NCBI GenBank assembly: GCA_028284585.1
Contig: JANQRK010000101.1
Location: 1-55,228, forward strand
Origin: Chromatiales bacterium
GTDB lineage: Bacteria; Pseudomonadota; Gammaproteobacteria; Chromatiales; Chromatiaceae
DNA length: 55,228 nt
Reading direction: 5' to 3'
Below the pieces are notes generated by a model. That model was not told the origin of the DNA. It saw only the letters and a program-made list of their open reading frames with translations, and ran no database searches. Below, one piece after another: positions 16,200 through 25,176 of the stretch (its first letter is position 1; each line of letters opens with the position of its first letter). The position numbers and the translations under genes are program-made.

Positions 16200-17176
16200 T
16201 GGCTAGATTGGTCGCCGACGTCGGTGGCACCTATAGCCGCATTGCCTGGCTCGATGACAGCGGGCAGAGCACCCAGCCGCAGATCTACCGCAACTGCGAC
16301 TTCACCAGCCTCGAGGACGTCATAGCCCGGGCCCAAGCCACAGGCGACGCGGCCGGCGAAGCGATCGATCGCATGGTCTTGGCCCTGCCGGGTCCGGTCG
16401 ATGACGACCCGATTCAGCTGACCAACATCGATTGGCTAGTGCGGCGGGATACCTTGCGATCGCGCTTCTCAGTTGCAGATCTGGTCATCGTCAACGACTT
16501 CCAGGCCGCGGCCTTGGGTGCCATAGCCGAACCCCACGAACACCTCAAGGTGCTGAATCCAGCGACCCCGGACGAGGCGACAACCCTGGTCACCGGCGCC
16601 GGGACCGGGCTGGGCATGGCCTGGCTCGGGCAGCGCGATCGGCAGCGGCTGCCGCATTCCACAGAGGGCGGGCACATGGATTTCGCCCCGCGGAGCGAGG
16701 TACAATTGGCGCTTTACCGTGAACTGGCCGATCGCTTCGAGCATGTGTCCATTGAGCGCATCCTAAGCGGCGCAGGCCTAGTCGACACACATAGGTTTTT
16801 TGCTGGCCCCACGACCATCACTGCTCCGGCGCAGATCGTGCAAGCCGCAACCGCCGGGGACACCCATGCCGAAGCCACGATCAACTTGTTCGTTGAGGTG
16901 TTCGCAGCCCATGCGGGCAACCTGGCCCTGGCCTTCAACCCAACCGGTGGTATTTACCTATGTGGTGGCCTAACCGCCCATCTCGCCGATTGGTTTGATC
17001 CTGCGGCCTTCCAGTCCGTCTTCTCGGCCAAGGGTCGGTTGAGCAATCAGGTGCGGCGCATACCAGTCTTTCTCGTGACCCGCCACGGCGTTGGCATCGC
17101 GGGTGCGAAGCTAGTTTTACAAAACAGTATGGGACAACGACATGACAAGCAACAGCGAACAGCATCGCTTATATAA
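16199..17176 (+). CDS. glk: Glucokinase
   Basis: Phosphorylates glucose with ATP in the cytoplasm. It is 325 residues, close to E. coli Glk (321). The phosphate loop is ADVGGTYSRIAW near the N-terminus; GAGTGLGMAWLG and the substrate motif EGGHMDFAPRS are in the middle; FNPTGGIYLCGG lies near the C-terminus. The GTG start overlaps the pgl stop codon by one base. The 3' end overlaps glgC by 35 bp, the largest overlap in the operon. It likely recovers free glucose released by MalQ or GH57 during glycogen breakdown and feeds both Zwf and the synthesis branch. Confidence 0.94.
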   Translation: MARLVADVGGTYSRIAWLDDSGQSTQPQIYRNCDFTSLEDVIARAQATGDAAGEAIDRMVLALPGPVDDDPIQLTNIDWLVRRDTLRSRFSVADLVIVNDFQAAALGAIAEPHEHLKVLNPATPDEATTLVTGAGTGLGMAWLGQRDRQRLPHSTEGGHMDFAPRSEVQLALYRELADRFEHVSIERILSGAGLVDTHRFFAGPTTITAPAQIVQAATAGDTHAEATINLFVEVFAAHAGNLALAFNPTGGIYLCGGLTAHLADWFDPAAFQSVFSAKGRLSNQVRRIPVFLVTRHGVGIAGAKLVLQNSMGQRHDKQQRTASLI

Positions 17177-18440
17177 GTACTACGTCGAACCGCACGCGGT
17201 CAGCGACATGACCCGCCGTACCCTGGCGCTGGTTTTGGCAGGCGGTGAGGGATCGCGCTTACGCAACCTGACCAAGTGGCGGGCGAAACCGGCCGTACCC
17301 TTCGGGGGCAAATACCGCATCATCGACTTCGCATTGTCTAACTGCATCAATTCCGGCATGCGTCGGATTGGGGTACTGACCCAGTACAAGTCACACTCGC
17401 TCATCCGTCATCTGCAGCGTGCTTGGGGCTTCCTGCGGCCTGAGATCGGCGAGTTCGTAGAAATCATACCGGCCCAACAGCGCTTGCGCCCGCAGTGGTA
17501 TGAGGGCACGGCCGACGCCATCTACCAGAATCTCGACATCGTCTATCGTCACGAGCCCGACTACGTGCTGGTACTCGGCGGCGATCATATCTACACGATG
17601 GACTACGCGAAGATGTTGGCCGCGCACATCCAGGAAAAGGCCGAGCTGACAGTGGGGTGTATCGAGGTCCCACTAGAAGAGGCCAAGGCCTTCGGGGTGA
17701 TGTCGGTCGACGATCAATACCGCATCAAACGCTTCACCGAAAAGCCACCAGAACCGGAGCCCGTCCCTGGCAAACCGGATGTCGCGCTGGCCTCGATGGG
17801 CATCTACATCTTTTCGATCGAGTTCCTGACCAAGGTGCTGATCCATGATGCGGAAGATGACACCTCACAACACGACTTCGGTAGAAACATCATCCCGAAC
17901 GCGATCAAGTCTGCTAGGGCGATGGCCTTTCCGTTTCTAGACAATCAGGGGGAGCCAGCGTACTGGCGTGACGTGGGTTCGCTCTACTCCTACTGGCGGG
18001 CAAATATCGAACTGTGCGATATCGAACCCGAACTGAACCTGTACGAACGCGACTGGCCGATTTGGACCTACCAGACGCAGAGCCCGCCGGCGAAATTTGC
18101 ATTCGACGACGAACAGCGGCGTGGCCAGGCGATCGATTCGCTGGTGGCCGGCGGCTGTATCATCTCTGGGGCCAGGGTCAAGCGCTCAGTAATCTTCTTC
18201 AACACCCAGATCGAGACCGAGACCCTCATCAAAGATAGTGTGATCCTCCCCAAGGTACGTGTCGGTCGCAATTGCACACTGAACAAGTGCATCATCGACA
18301 AGGGCACAGTGATACCCGACGATTTCGAAGTCGGTGTCGACCTAGAAGAAGACCGTAAACGCTTTCTCGTCACCGACGAGGGCATCGTGCTCGTGACGCC
18401 TGGCATGATGAATCAACGCCTGCACTATGAGCGTGACTAG
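17142..18440 (+). CDS. glgC: Glucose-1-phosphate adenylyltransferase (ADP-glucose pyrophosphorylase)
   Basis: Makes ADP-glucose, the committed step of bacterial glycogen synthesis. It is 432 residues, with the nucleotide loop LVLAGGEGSRLRNLT, the AKPAVPFGGKYRIIDFALS segment, YEGTADAIYQN and LGGDHIYTMDY, and a C-terminal left-handed beta-helix (residues about 310-420) with hexapeptide repeats. The N-terminal arginine/lysine-rich allosteric region is present. The start at 17142 lies inside the end of glk, preceded by GGGAC; this gives a normal leader of about 28 residues before the nucleotide loop. In E. coli this gene is repressed by CsrA, encoded divergently upstream of this operon. Confidence 0.96.
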   Translation: MTSNSEQHRLYKYYVEPHAVSDMTRRTLALVLAGGEGSRLRNLTKWRAKPAVPFGGKYRIIDFALSNCINSGMRRIGVLTQYKSHSLIRHLQRAWGFLRPEIGEFVEIIPAQQRLRPQWYEGTADAIYQNLDIVYRHEPDYVLVLGGDHIYTMDYAKMLAAHIQEKAELTVGCIEVPLEEAKAFGVMSVDDQYRIKRFTEKPPEPEPVPGKPDVALASMGIYIFSIEFLTKVLIHDAEDDTSQHDFGRNIIPNAIKSARAMAFPFLDNQGEPAYWRDVGSLYSYWRANIELCDIEPELNLYERDWPIWTYQTQSPPAKFAFDDEQRRGQAIDSLVAGGCIISGARVKRSVIFFNTQIETETLIKDSVILPKVRVGRNCTLNKCIIDKGTVIPDDFEVGVDLEEDRKRFLVTDEGIVLVTPGMMNQRLHYERD

Positions 18441-18443
18441 CCA

Positions 18444-20171
18444 ATGACCGATACACCCACACCGCCCCGCCTGAACCTGGTCCTGTGCTGGCACATGCAC
18501 CAGCCCTGGTACCGCGAGAGTCAAGATGGCGACTATCGCCTGCCTTGGGTCTACCTGCACGCACTGAAGGACTATGTGGACATGGCAGCCCACCTCGAGG
18601 CCCATCCGCAGATGCGCTGTGTGGTCAATTTTACGCCGGTGCTCCTCGAGCAGCTGGCAGACTACACCGCGCAATTTCGACGTCACCTCGAGACCGGTCA
18701 ACGCTTCGCCGATCCTTTCTTGAATTTGTTGGCCGGCGTCGACCCCATTCCAACCGATCACGAGGCACGCGTCGACGTCGTAAATGCCTGTCGTAGGGCG
18801 CATGCACCGCTAATGATCGACGTCCATCCGCGGTATCGCGATCTGCTGAGCATGGCCCTGGCGGAGGACGGCAAGGCGGTCGACCGACAACACCTAACCT
18901 ATCTGTCGGACCAGTTTTTTATCGACCTGATCACCTGGTATCACCTGGCTTGGCTGGGACACTCGCTGACCCATCTGGCGCACGTCAAAGAGCTGCTAGG
19001 ACATGATGCGTCTTTCGGAGCCACGGCACGCCGAGCGCTGCTGGAGATCATGCGCGACGCCTTCGAAGGCCTGATCGAGCGCTACGCCAAACTGGCCAGG
19101 AGTGGTCAAATCGAGCTCTCGATGACGCCCTTCGGGCATCCGATTGTCCCGTTGCTGCTCGACATAAATTCCATGCGCGGCGCGCAACCAGAGGCCGAGG
19201 GTCCGGCTGAAACGGATTACCCAGGCGGCCTAGAGCGCGCCCGCTGGCACATGCGCGAGGGGCTGCGGGTGTTCGAGCAGCATCTGCAATGCCGCCCCAC
19301 GGGTGTCTGGCTTTCTGAGGGTGGGGTGAGCGAAGCCGCGCTGCGGATGCTCGACGAATTTGGTATTCGCTGGACCGCTTCAGGCGAGGGTGTATGGCGC
19401 AACAGCCGCACCCTGTCGGGATTGGAGTCGCATGGCGAAGACGCCCGACGCAGCCTGTTTAGCCCGCACGCAGTCAACGAATGTAAAGCCGTCACCTTCT
19501 TTCGCGACGACGGTCTATCGGACCTGATCGGCTTTGAGTATCAGCAGTGGAACGCCCGAGATGCAGCGGGGGATTTCACTCGCCATCTGGATAATATCGC
19601 GCGCCACCTCGGCGACGACTGCCCCCAGCACGTCGTCAGTGTCGTTCTGGATGGCGAGAATGCATGGGAGTACTACCCCGACAATGCATTTCATTTCCTT
19701 GGCGCGCTGTACGAAGGGCTGGCCTCCAGCGAACTCCTCGAGCCGATCACCTTCACCCGGGCCCTGGAAGCCTGCCCTGCGCTACCGCTCAAGGAGTTGT
19801 GCCCTGGCAGCTGGGTCTACGGCTCGTTTTCTACCTGGATCGGAGACCCGGACAAAAACCGGGCCTGGGATCTGCTGATCGAGGCCAAGAAGGTCTTCGA
19901 TCGGATCGTCGGCCAAGGGCAGCTAGATACCGAACACCAATCACGCCTTGAGCGGCAACTCGCTATCTGCGAGGGCTCCGACTGGTTTTGGTGGTTTGGC
20001 GACCACAACCCAGCTGACAGCGTGAATGATTTCGATCGCTTGTATCGCCAGCAATTGAAGCACCTCTATGAGATGCTCGGTGAGCCAGCCCCGCCGAGCC
20101 TAGATACCCCGATTTCAAGCGGCGGAGGAGAGGCCGAAAACAGCGGTACCATGCGGCGCGGCAATGGTTGA
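18444..20171 (+). CDS. Glycoside hydrolase family 57 protein
   Basis: A 575-residue GH57 enzyme acting on alpha-glucan. The opening LVLCWHMHQPWYR is the first conserved GH57 motif. The nucleophile region is GVWLSEGGVSE (glutamate near residue 290), and the acid region is VLDGENAWEYY (aspartate near 403), the form seen in amylase/amylopullulanase-like members rather than in branching enzymes. No signal peptide, so it acts on internal glycogen. There is no GlgX debranching gene in this cluster; this protein could supply alpha-1,6 or alpha-1,4 hydrolysis (inference). It starts 3 bp after glgC and overlaps malQ by 8 bp. Confidence 0.92.
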   Translation: MTDTPTPPRLNLVLCWHMHQPWYRESQDGDYRLPWVYLHALKDYVDMAAHLEAHPQMRCVVNFTPVLLEQLADYTAQFRRHLETGQRFADPFLNLLAGVDPIPTDHEARVDVVNACRRAHAPLMIDVHPRYRDLLSMALAEDGKAVDRQHLTYLSDQFFIDLITWYHLAWLGHSLTHLAHVKELLGHDASFGATARRALLEIMRDAFEGLIERYAKLARSGQIELSMTPFGHPIVPLLLDINSMRGAQPEAEGPAETDYPGGLERARWHMREGLRVFEQHLQCRPTGVWLSEGGVSEAALRMLDEFGIRWTASGEGVWRNSRTLSGLESHGEDARRSLFSPHAVNECKAVTFFRDDGLSDLIGFEYQQWNARDAAGDFTRHLDNIARHLGDDCPQHVVSVVLDGENAWEYYPDNAFHFLGALYEGLASSELLEPITFTRALEACPALPLKELCPGSWVYGSFSTWIGDPDKNRAWDLLIEAKKVFDRIVGQGQLDTEHQSRLERQLAICEGSDWFWWFGDHNPADSVNDFDRLYRQQLKHLYEMLGEPAPPSLDTPISSGGGEAENSGTMRRGNG

Positions 20172-21528
20172 AACCACACCTACCGCCCGCCGCGCTGGCG
20201 TCCTTCTACACATCACCTCCCTGCCCTCTGCACGACTCGACGACGATGTACTGCGCTGGCTGGATTTCATGGCAGAGGCCGGGCTTTCAGTCTGGCAAAT
20301 GCTGCCACTGGTGATCCCCGATTCCTTCGGATCGCCGTATTCGAGTCTATCAGCGTTCGCGGGTAACGCACGGTTACTGCCAACCGCAGGCGAAGACCCG
20401 ATCAATCAATCGGAATTCGAGACCTACTGCGCAGACCAAGCCCACTGGCTGGATGACTTTGCCCTTTTCCAGGTGCTCAAGCGACGCTTCAACCAGGAGA
20501 CTTGGGCAGCCTGGCCGGACCCATTCCGCAATCGTTATCCAAGTGCGATGCACAAGGCGCGCATCTTGGACAATGACAACATCCTGCGTATCAAGCAGCA
20601 ACAGTACCAGTTTGACCGCTGCTGGCAACGCATCCGCCGGCACGCATCGGAACGCGGCATCACGCTGTTTGGCGATATCCCGCTATTCATCTCCCACGAC
20701 AGCGCCGACAGTTGGGCCAGGCCAGACGACTTTCTGCTCGATGATCAGGGGCGGCCGACCTATGTCGCCGGAGTACCGCCGGATTATTTCGCCGAATTCG
20801 GCCAGCGCTGGGGCAATCCGCATTATCAATGGGAACGTATGCAAAGCGACGGCTTCAGCTGGTGGATCGCACGCATGCAACGTCAGTTCGAACTGTTCGA
20901 TCTGGTCCGCATCGATCACTTCCGCGGTCTGGTAGCCGTCTGGATGATCGATGCCAGCTGTGAGACCGCGGTTGACGGCTTCTGGCAAGAAACCCCGGGC
21001 GACGCACTACTCGCCGCGCTGCAGGCACATTTCCCGGCGCTGCCGATCGTCGCCGAAGACCTGGGCATGATCACCCAAGAGGTACGAGCCCTGCGCCGCA
21101 AATATAAACTGCCGGGCATGGCGGTACTGCAATTCGCGTTTGATCAGTCCGCCGACAATCCACATAAACCGGCTAACATATCCCCTGACAAAATCGCTTA
21201 TACCGGAACCCACGACAACGACACCAGCAGCGGTTGGTTCGCGGGCCTGGAACGGCAGGAAAAGAGCCGCGTATTCCGGACTCTGGGCGCCAAACCGACC
21301 GAGGATATCGCCGGCCTGTTGATTCGTTCGGCGATGGCCAGCCGTGCCGATCTAGCGATCGCCCCACTGCAGGACTTCCTCGGTCTGGGACGCGAAGCGC
21401 GCATGAACACCCCCGGGGTAACCGAGGGGAACTGGCACTGGCGCTTCGAGTGGGACATGCTAGATGCCAGTCTGGCTAAGCGAATAAAAACAATGGTAAG
21501 TGCAAGTGGAAGATCCTATGTCGACTGA
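20164..21528 (+). CDS. malQ: 4-Alpha-glucanotransferase (amylomaltase)
   Basis: A GH77 disproportionating enzyme moving maltosyl and longer chains between glucans, releasing glucose. It starts [17 protein letters not shown]. The three catalytic acids are visible in RIDHFRG (aspartate near 250), AEDLGMI (glutamate near 298) and [10 protein letters not shown] (aspartate near 350). At 454 residues it is shorter than the typical 490-510, mostly from a compact N-terminal part: it has [12 protein letters not shown] where longer homologues have a glycine-rich GIGDLG segment. All catalytic residues remain. It overlaps the GH57 gene by 8 bp and glgB by 11 bp. Confidence 0.94.
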   Translation: MVETTPTARRAGVLLHITSLPSARLDDDVLRWLDFMAEAGLSVWQMLPLVIPDSFGSPYSSLSAFAGNARLLPTAGEDPINQSEFETYCADQAHWLDDFALFQVLKRRFNQETWAAWPDPFRNRYPSAMHKARILDNDNILRIKQQQYQFDRCWQRIRRHASERGITLFGDIPLFISHDSADSWARPDDFLLDDQGRPTYVAGVPPDYFAEFGQRWGNPHYQWERMQSDGFSWWIARMQRQFELFDLVRIDHFRGLVAVWMIDASCETAVDGFWQETPGDALLAALQAHFPALPIVAEDLGMITQEVRALRRKYKLPGMAVLQFAFDQSADNPHKPANISPDKIAYTGTHDNDTSSGWFAGLERQEKSRVFRTLGAKPTEDIAGLLIRSAMASRADLAIAPLQDFLGLGREARMNTPGVTEGNWHWRFEWDMLDASLAKRIKTMVSASGRSYVD

Positions 21529-23701
21529 ACTCCCCCACCCCCTGGCCTTGTTGCAATGCGGCGAGTCACATGATCCGTTCAATGTGCTCGGGCGGCAGCG
21601 CGAGGGTGATATCGATCTGGTGCGCGCCTTCATGCCGAGTGCCGAAGAAGTCGAGGTCGAAGGCCTCGGTCCAATGCGCCGGCTGCCGGATACTGATATC
21701 TTCGAGCTGCGCCTGACACCGGCCATGCTCGCCGAGCTACCCACACACTATCGCCTGGCCTGGCTAGAAAAAGGCGATGGAAACCGGCATACACAGGTCT
21801 CGCCTTACAGCTTTGCCCCGCTGCTCGCAGACCTCGATCTGCATCTGTTCAATGAGGGCCGGCATCATCATGTCTATCGCTTGCTCGGTGCGCACCAGAT
21901 CGAGATCGACGGCATCGACGGCTGTCGGTTTGCGGTCTGGGCCCCGGCGGTCAAGCGTGCCAGCGTGGTTGGTGACTTCAACGGTTGGAACGGCCAACGC
22001 CACCCCATGCGCAACCGCGGGAGCAGCGGTATCTGGGAACTGTTCATCCCCGGATTGCGCCCGGGCGATCTCTACAAGTTCGAGTTCGTCAGTGAAGCCG
22101 GGCAGTTAATCCTCAAAGCCGACCCCTATGGTCAGGCCATGACACTGCGCCCGGATACCGCCTCGCGCGTTGCCGCGCCAAGCACCTATCAGTGGCAGGA
22201 TCAGGGCTGGATGGACCAGCGCGCGCAGTGGCGCTGGATGAACGAGCCGATCAGCATCTACGAAGTCCATGCCGGCTCCTGGCAGCGCCAGCCGGACGGT
22301 GGCTTCCTCAGTTTTCGCGAGCTGGCCGATAGGCTGGTTCCCTATGTCTCCGACCTCGGCTATACGCACATCGAGCTACTACCGGTAATGGAACACCCGC
22401 TGGATGAATCCTGGGGATATCAAGTATCCGGTTATTTCGCTCCCAGCGCACGCTTCGGCACTGCCGACGATCTGCGCTATTTGATCGACCGCTGCCACAC
22501 CGCCGGTATCGGCGTTGTCCTCGACTGGGTACCAGGGCATTTTCCCAAAGACGACTTCGCACTGGCCCGCTTCACCGGTAAACCAGTTTACGAATACGCC
22601 GATCCGCGCCGCGGAGAACACCGCGAGTGGGGGACTTTGATCTTCGACTACGGACGACGCGAAGTCGCAAACTTTTTGCTAGCAAACGCTGTGTACTGGC
22701 TCGAGGAATTCCACATCGACGGTCTACGTGTCGATGCGGTTGCCTCGATGCTCTACTTGGATTACTCGCGCGATGACGGCGACTGGGTACCCAATCAATA
22801 CGGCGGACGCGAAAACCTCGAGGCAATCGAGTTTCTGCGTCATGTCAACGAAGTGCTGCACGGCCGCTTCCCCGGCGCGCTGACCTTTGCCGAAGAGTCC
22901 ACCGCCTGGCCGATGGTTTCTCGGCCCAACTGGATGGGCGGCCTAGGATTCAGCATGAAGTGGAATATGGGTTGGATGAACGATACCTTGTCGTACTTCG
23001 AGCACGACCCCGTACACCGGCGCTACCACCACAACATGCTGACCTTTAGTCAAATGTACGCCTATACAGAAAACTTCGTCTTGCCGCTGTCGCACGATGA
23101 AGTCGTCCATATGAAACGCAGTCTGCTAGACAAGATGCCCAATGACACCTGGCAGCAGCTGGCCAACCTACGGCTGCTGTTCGCATGGCAGTACGCACAC
23201 CCGGGTAAAAAGCTGCTGTTCATGGGAGGAGAGCTGGGGCAGTGGTACGAATGGCGTTCACACGAGGCGCTGGACTGGCCCTTGCTCGATCATCCCAACC
23301 ACCGGGGAATTCAGTCACTGGTGCGCGACCTCAATCAACTGTATCGCGACCGACCCGCGCTACACCGGCATGACTTCGAACAGGATGGCTTCGAGTGGAT
23401 TGACTGTCACGACAGCGATCATTCGATCCTGTCGCTGATCCGCCATGGCGACGGGCAGAGTATCGTATGTCTATTTAATTTCACCCCGGTGCCACATCAT
23501 AATTACCGTGTGGGGCTACCCTGTGCAGGCACCTATAGCGAGATACTCAATTCAGACGCGACCCACTACGGCGGCAGCAACCTTGGCAATGCGGGTCGCA
23601 TCGTCACCACCGACCAACCCTGGGGCGACCGCGCCTGCTCGGCCGCATTGTGTTTACCGCCACTGGCTGCAGTCTTCCTGCAACTCGACAACCGAAAATG
23701 A
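21518..23701 (+). CDS. glgB: 1,4-Alpha-glucan branching enzyme
   Basis: Introduces alpha-1,6 branches into glycogen. It is 727 residues from ATG 21518 (GGAAG just upstream); an in-frame GTG at 21500 is less likely. This is the long GlgB form with two N-terminal carbohydrate-binding modules (residues about 20-120 and 120-220, [14 protein letters not shown]), a GH13 catalytic barrel, and a C-terminal beta domain. Catalytic motifs are [23 protein letters not shown] and [12 protein letters not shown]. Length is nearly equal to E. coli GlgB (728). It overlaps malQ by 11 bp and glgA by 4 bp. Confidence 0.96.
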   Translation: MSTELPHPLALLQCGESHDPFNVLGRQREGDIDLVRAFMPSAEEVEVEGLGPMRRLPDTDIFELRLTPAMLAELPTHYRLAWLEKGDGNRHTQVSPYSFAPLLADLDLHLFNEGRHHHVYRLLGAHQIEIDGIDGCRFAVWAPAVKRASVVGDFNGWNGQRHPMRNRGSSGIWELFIPGLRPGDLYKFEFVSEAGQLILKADPYGQAMTLRPDTASRVAAPSTYQWQDQGWMDQRAQWRWMNEPISIYEVHAGSWQRQPDGGFLSFRELADRLVPYVSDLGYTHIELLPVMEHPLDESWGYQVSGYFAPSARFGTADDLRYLIDRCHTAGIGVVLDWVPGHFPKDDFALARFTGKPVYEYADPRRGEHREWGTLIFDYGRREVANFLLANAVYWLEEFHIDGLRVDAVASMLYLDYSRDDGDWVPNQYGGRENLEAIEFLRHVNEVLHGRFPGALTFAEESTAWPMVSRPNWMGGLGFSMKWNMGWMNDTLSYFEHDPVHRRYHHNMLTFSQMYAYTENFVLPLSHDEVVHMKRSLLDKMPNDTWQQLANLRLLFAWQYAHPGKKLLFMGGELGQWYEWRSHEALDWPLLDHPNHRGIQSLVRDLNQLYRDRPALHRHDFEQDGFEWIDCHDSDHSILSLIRHGDGQSIVCLFNFTPVPHHNYRVGLPCAGTYSEILNSDATHYGGSNLGNAGRIVTTDQPWGDRACSAALCLPPLAAVFLQLDNRK

Positions 23702-25176
23702 AGCTGCTGTTTGTCACCAGCGAACTGTTTCCGCTGATCAAGACCGGCGGACTGGGCGACGTAGCAAATAGCCTGCCGAACGCCCTGAGTAAGCTGGGGG
23801 TCGATGTGCGTCTGGTACTGCCCGCGTACCGGGTAGTACTCGAGCGAGTCGAGGATCTGCACGTGCTGGGCTGGTTGACGCTTACCGGCGGGCGCGACGT
23901 CCGGATACTCGAGGCCAAGCACCCCGCGTGTAGCGCACCGCTGTGGCTAGTTGATGAACCGGCCTATTTCGATCGACGCGGCCAACCCTACACGGATGAA
24001 ACCGGCAATGGTTGGCCGGACAATCCACAACGCTACACGCTGTTCTGCGAAGCGGCCGCCGCGCTGGCCGTGGATGGGCTAGAACTGGGCTGGCTGGCCG
24101 ATGTGGTCCACGCCAATGACTGGCAGACCGGCCTGGTACCTGCCTTCACAGCGCTGCGGCCGGCGCCGCCGCGAACCCTGTTTACCGTGCACAATCTGGC
24201 GTACGACTGCCAGCTCGATTTCGGCACTTTCCAAAGCCTATCGCTGCCCGCCCACTGGTGGTCGATGGACTATGGCGAGTTCTATGGCCGTCTCTCGATG
24301 CTGAAGACCGGCCTGGTTTCTAGCGACTCGATCACCACGGTCAGTCCGCGTTATGCCCAAGAAATTCGAACCGCGGAGTTCGGCTACGGCTATGCGGCAA
24401 TCCTGGAGACCCACGCCCATAAGTTGACCGGTATCCTCAATGGTATCGACGACACGACATGGGACCCACGTCACGACCCCTTGTTGGCGATGAACTACCA
24501 TGCACAAAGCAAGATCCGCGCAGCCAAGAAGCAGAATCGCGAGGCCCTATTGGCCGCCCTGGGTGCGACACCGGACGCATCGGCCGAAGGCGCCCCCTTG
24601 GTGGGCTCGGTCGGCCGCTTGGTGTACCAGAAGGGCATCGATCTCCTGCTCGAAGCCATACCATCGCTGCTGGCAAATAGCACGGCCCGGTTTGTACTCA
24701 TCGGAACGGGTGAGCCCAGACTGGAAAAGCAGCTCAAGGATCTTTCGGTCAGCCATCCCAAGCGGGTATTCTGCTACATAGGTTATTCTGAACGATTGGC
24801 CCACTTACTCGAGGCGGGCTGCGATATTTTCGCGATGCCATCGCGCTACGAGCCATGCGGCCTCAATCAAATGTACAGCCTGCGCTATGGGACTCCGCCT
24901 GTGGTCCGTGCTACTGGTGGATTAGCGGATACCGTGGTCGATGCAACGCCCGATAACATGGCGCGCGATTTAGCGAATGGCTTTGTCTTCGCCGAGTCGG
25001 ACACGGCAGCACTCGAGGACGCGATGATGCGGGCATTCGAACTGTTCGAGCGTCCCAGACAGTGGATGAAACTGATGAAGAACGGCATGCGCGCCGATTT
25101 CGGCTGGCGCAAGAGTGCGCATGCCTATTTAGAAATTTACCGTGCCGGTCTGTCACAGGAGAACGCCCGTGGCTGA
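23698..25176 (+). CDS. glgA: Glycogen synthase, ADP-glucose-dependent
   Basis: Extends alpha-1,4-glucan from ADP-glucose (GT5). It is 492 residues from ATG 23698 in the ATGA overlap with the glgB stop codon; the open frame extends 48 bases further upstream, but the ADP-glucose-binding motif [16 protein letters not shown] must lie close to the N-terminus. Other motifs are [41 protein letters not shown] and [20 protein letters not shown]. About 15 residues longer than the E. coli enzyme. The last 8 bp overlap the start of glgP. Confidence 0.96.
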   Translation: MKLLFVTSELFPLIKTGGLGDVANSLPNALSKLGVDVRLVLPAYRVVLERVEDLHVLGWLTLTGGRDVRILEAKHPACSAPLWLVDEPAYFDRRGQPYTDETGNGWPDNPQRYTLFCEAAAALAVDGLELGWLADVVHANDWQTGLVPAFTALRPAPPRTLFTVHNLAYDCQLDFGTFQSLSLPAHWWSMDYGEFYGRLSMLKTGLVSSDSITTVSPRYAQEIRTAEFGYGYAAILETHAHKLTGILNGIDDTTWDPRHDPLLAMNYHAQSKIRAAKKQNREALLAALGATPDASAEGAPLVGSVGRLVYQKGIDLLLEAIPSLLANSTARFVLIGTGEPRLEKQLKDLSVSHPKRVFCYIGYSERLAHLLEAGCDIFAMPSRYEPCGLNQMYSLRYGTPPVVRATGGLADTVVDATPDNMARDLANGFVFAESDTAALEDAMMRAFELFERPRQWMKLMKNGMRADFGWRKSAHAYLEIYRAGLSQENARG

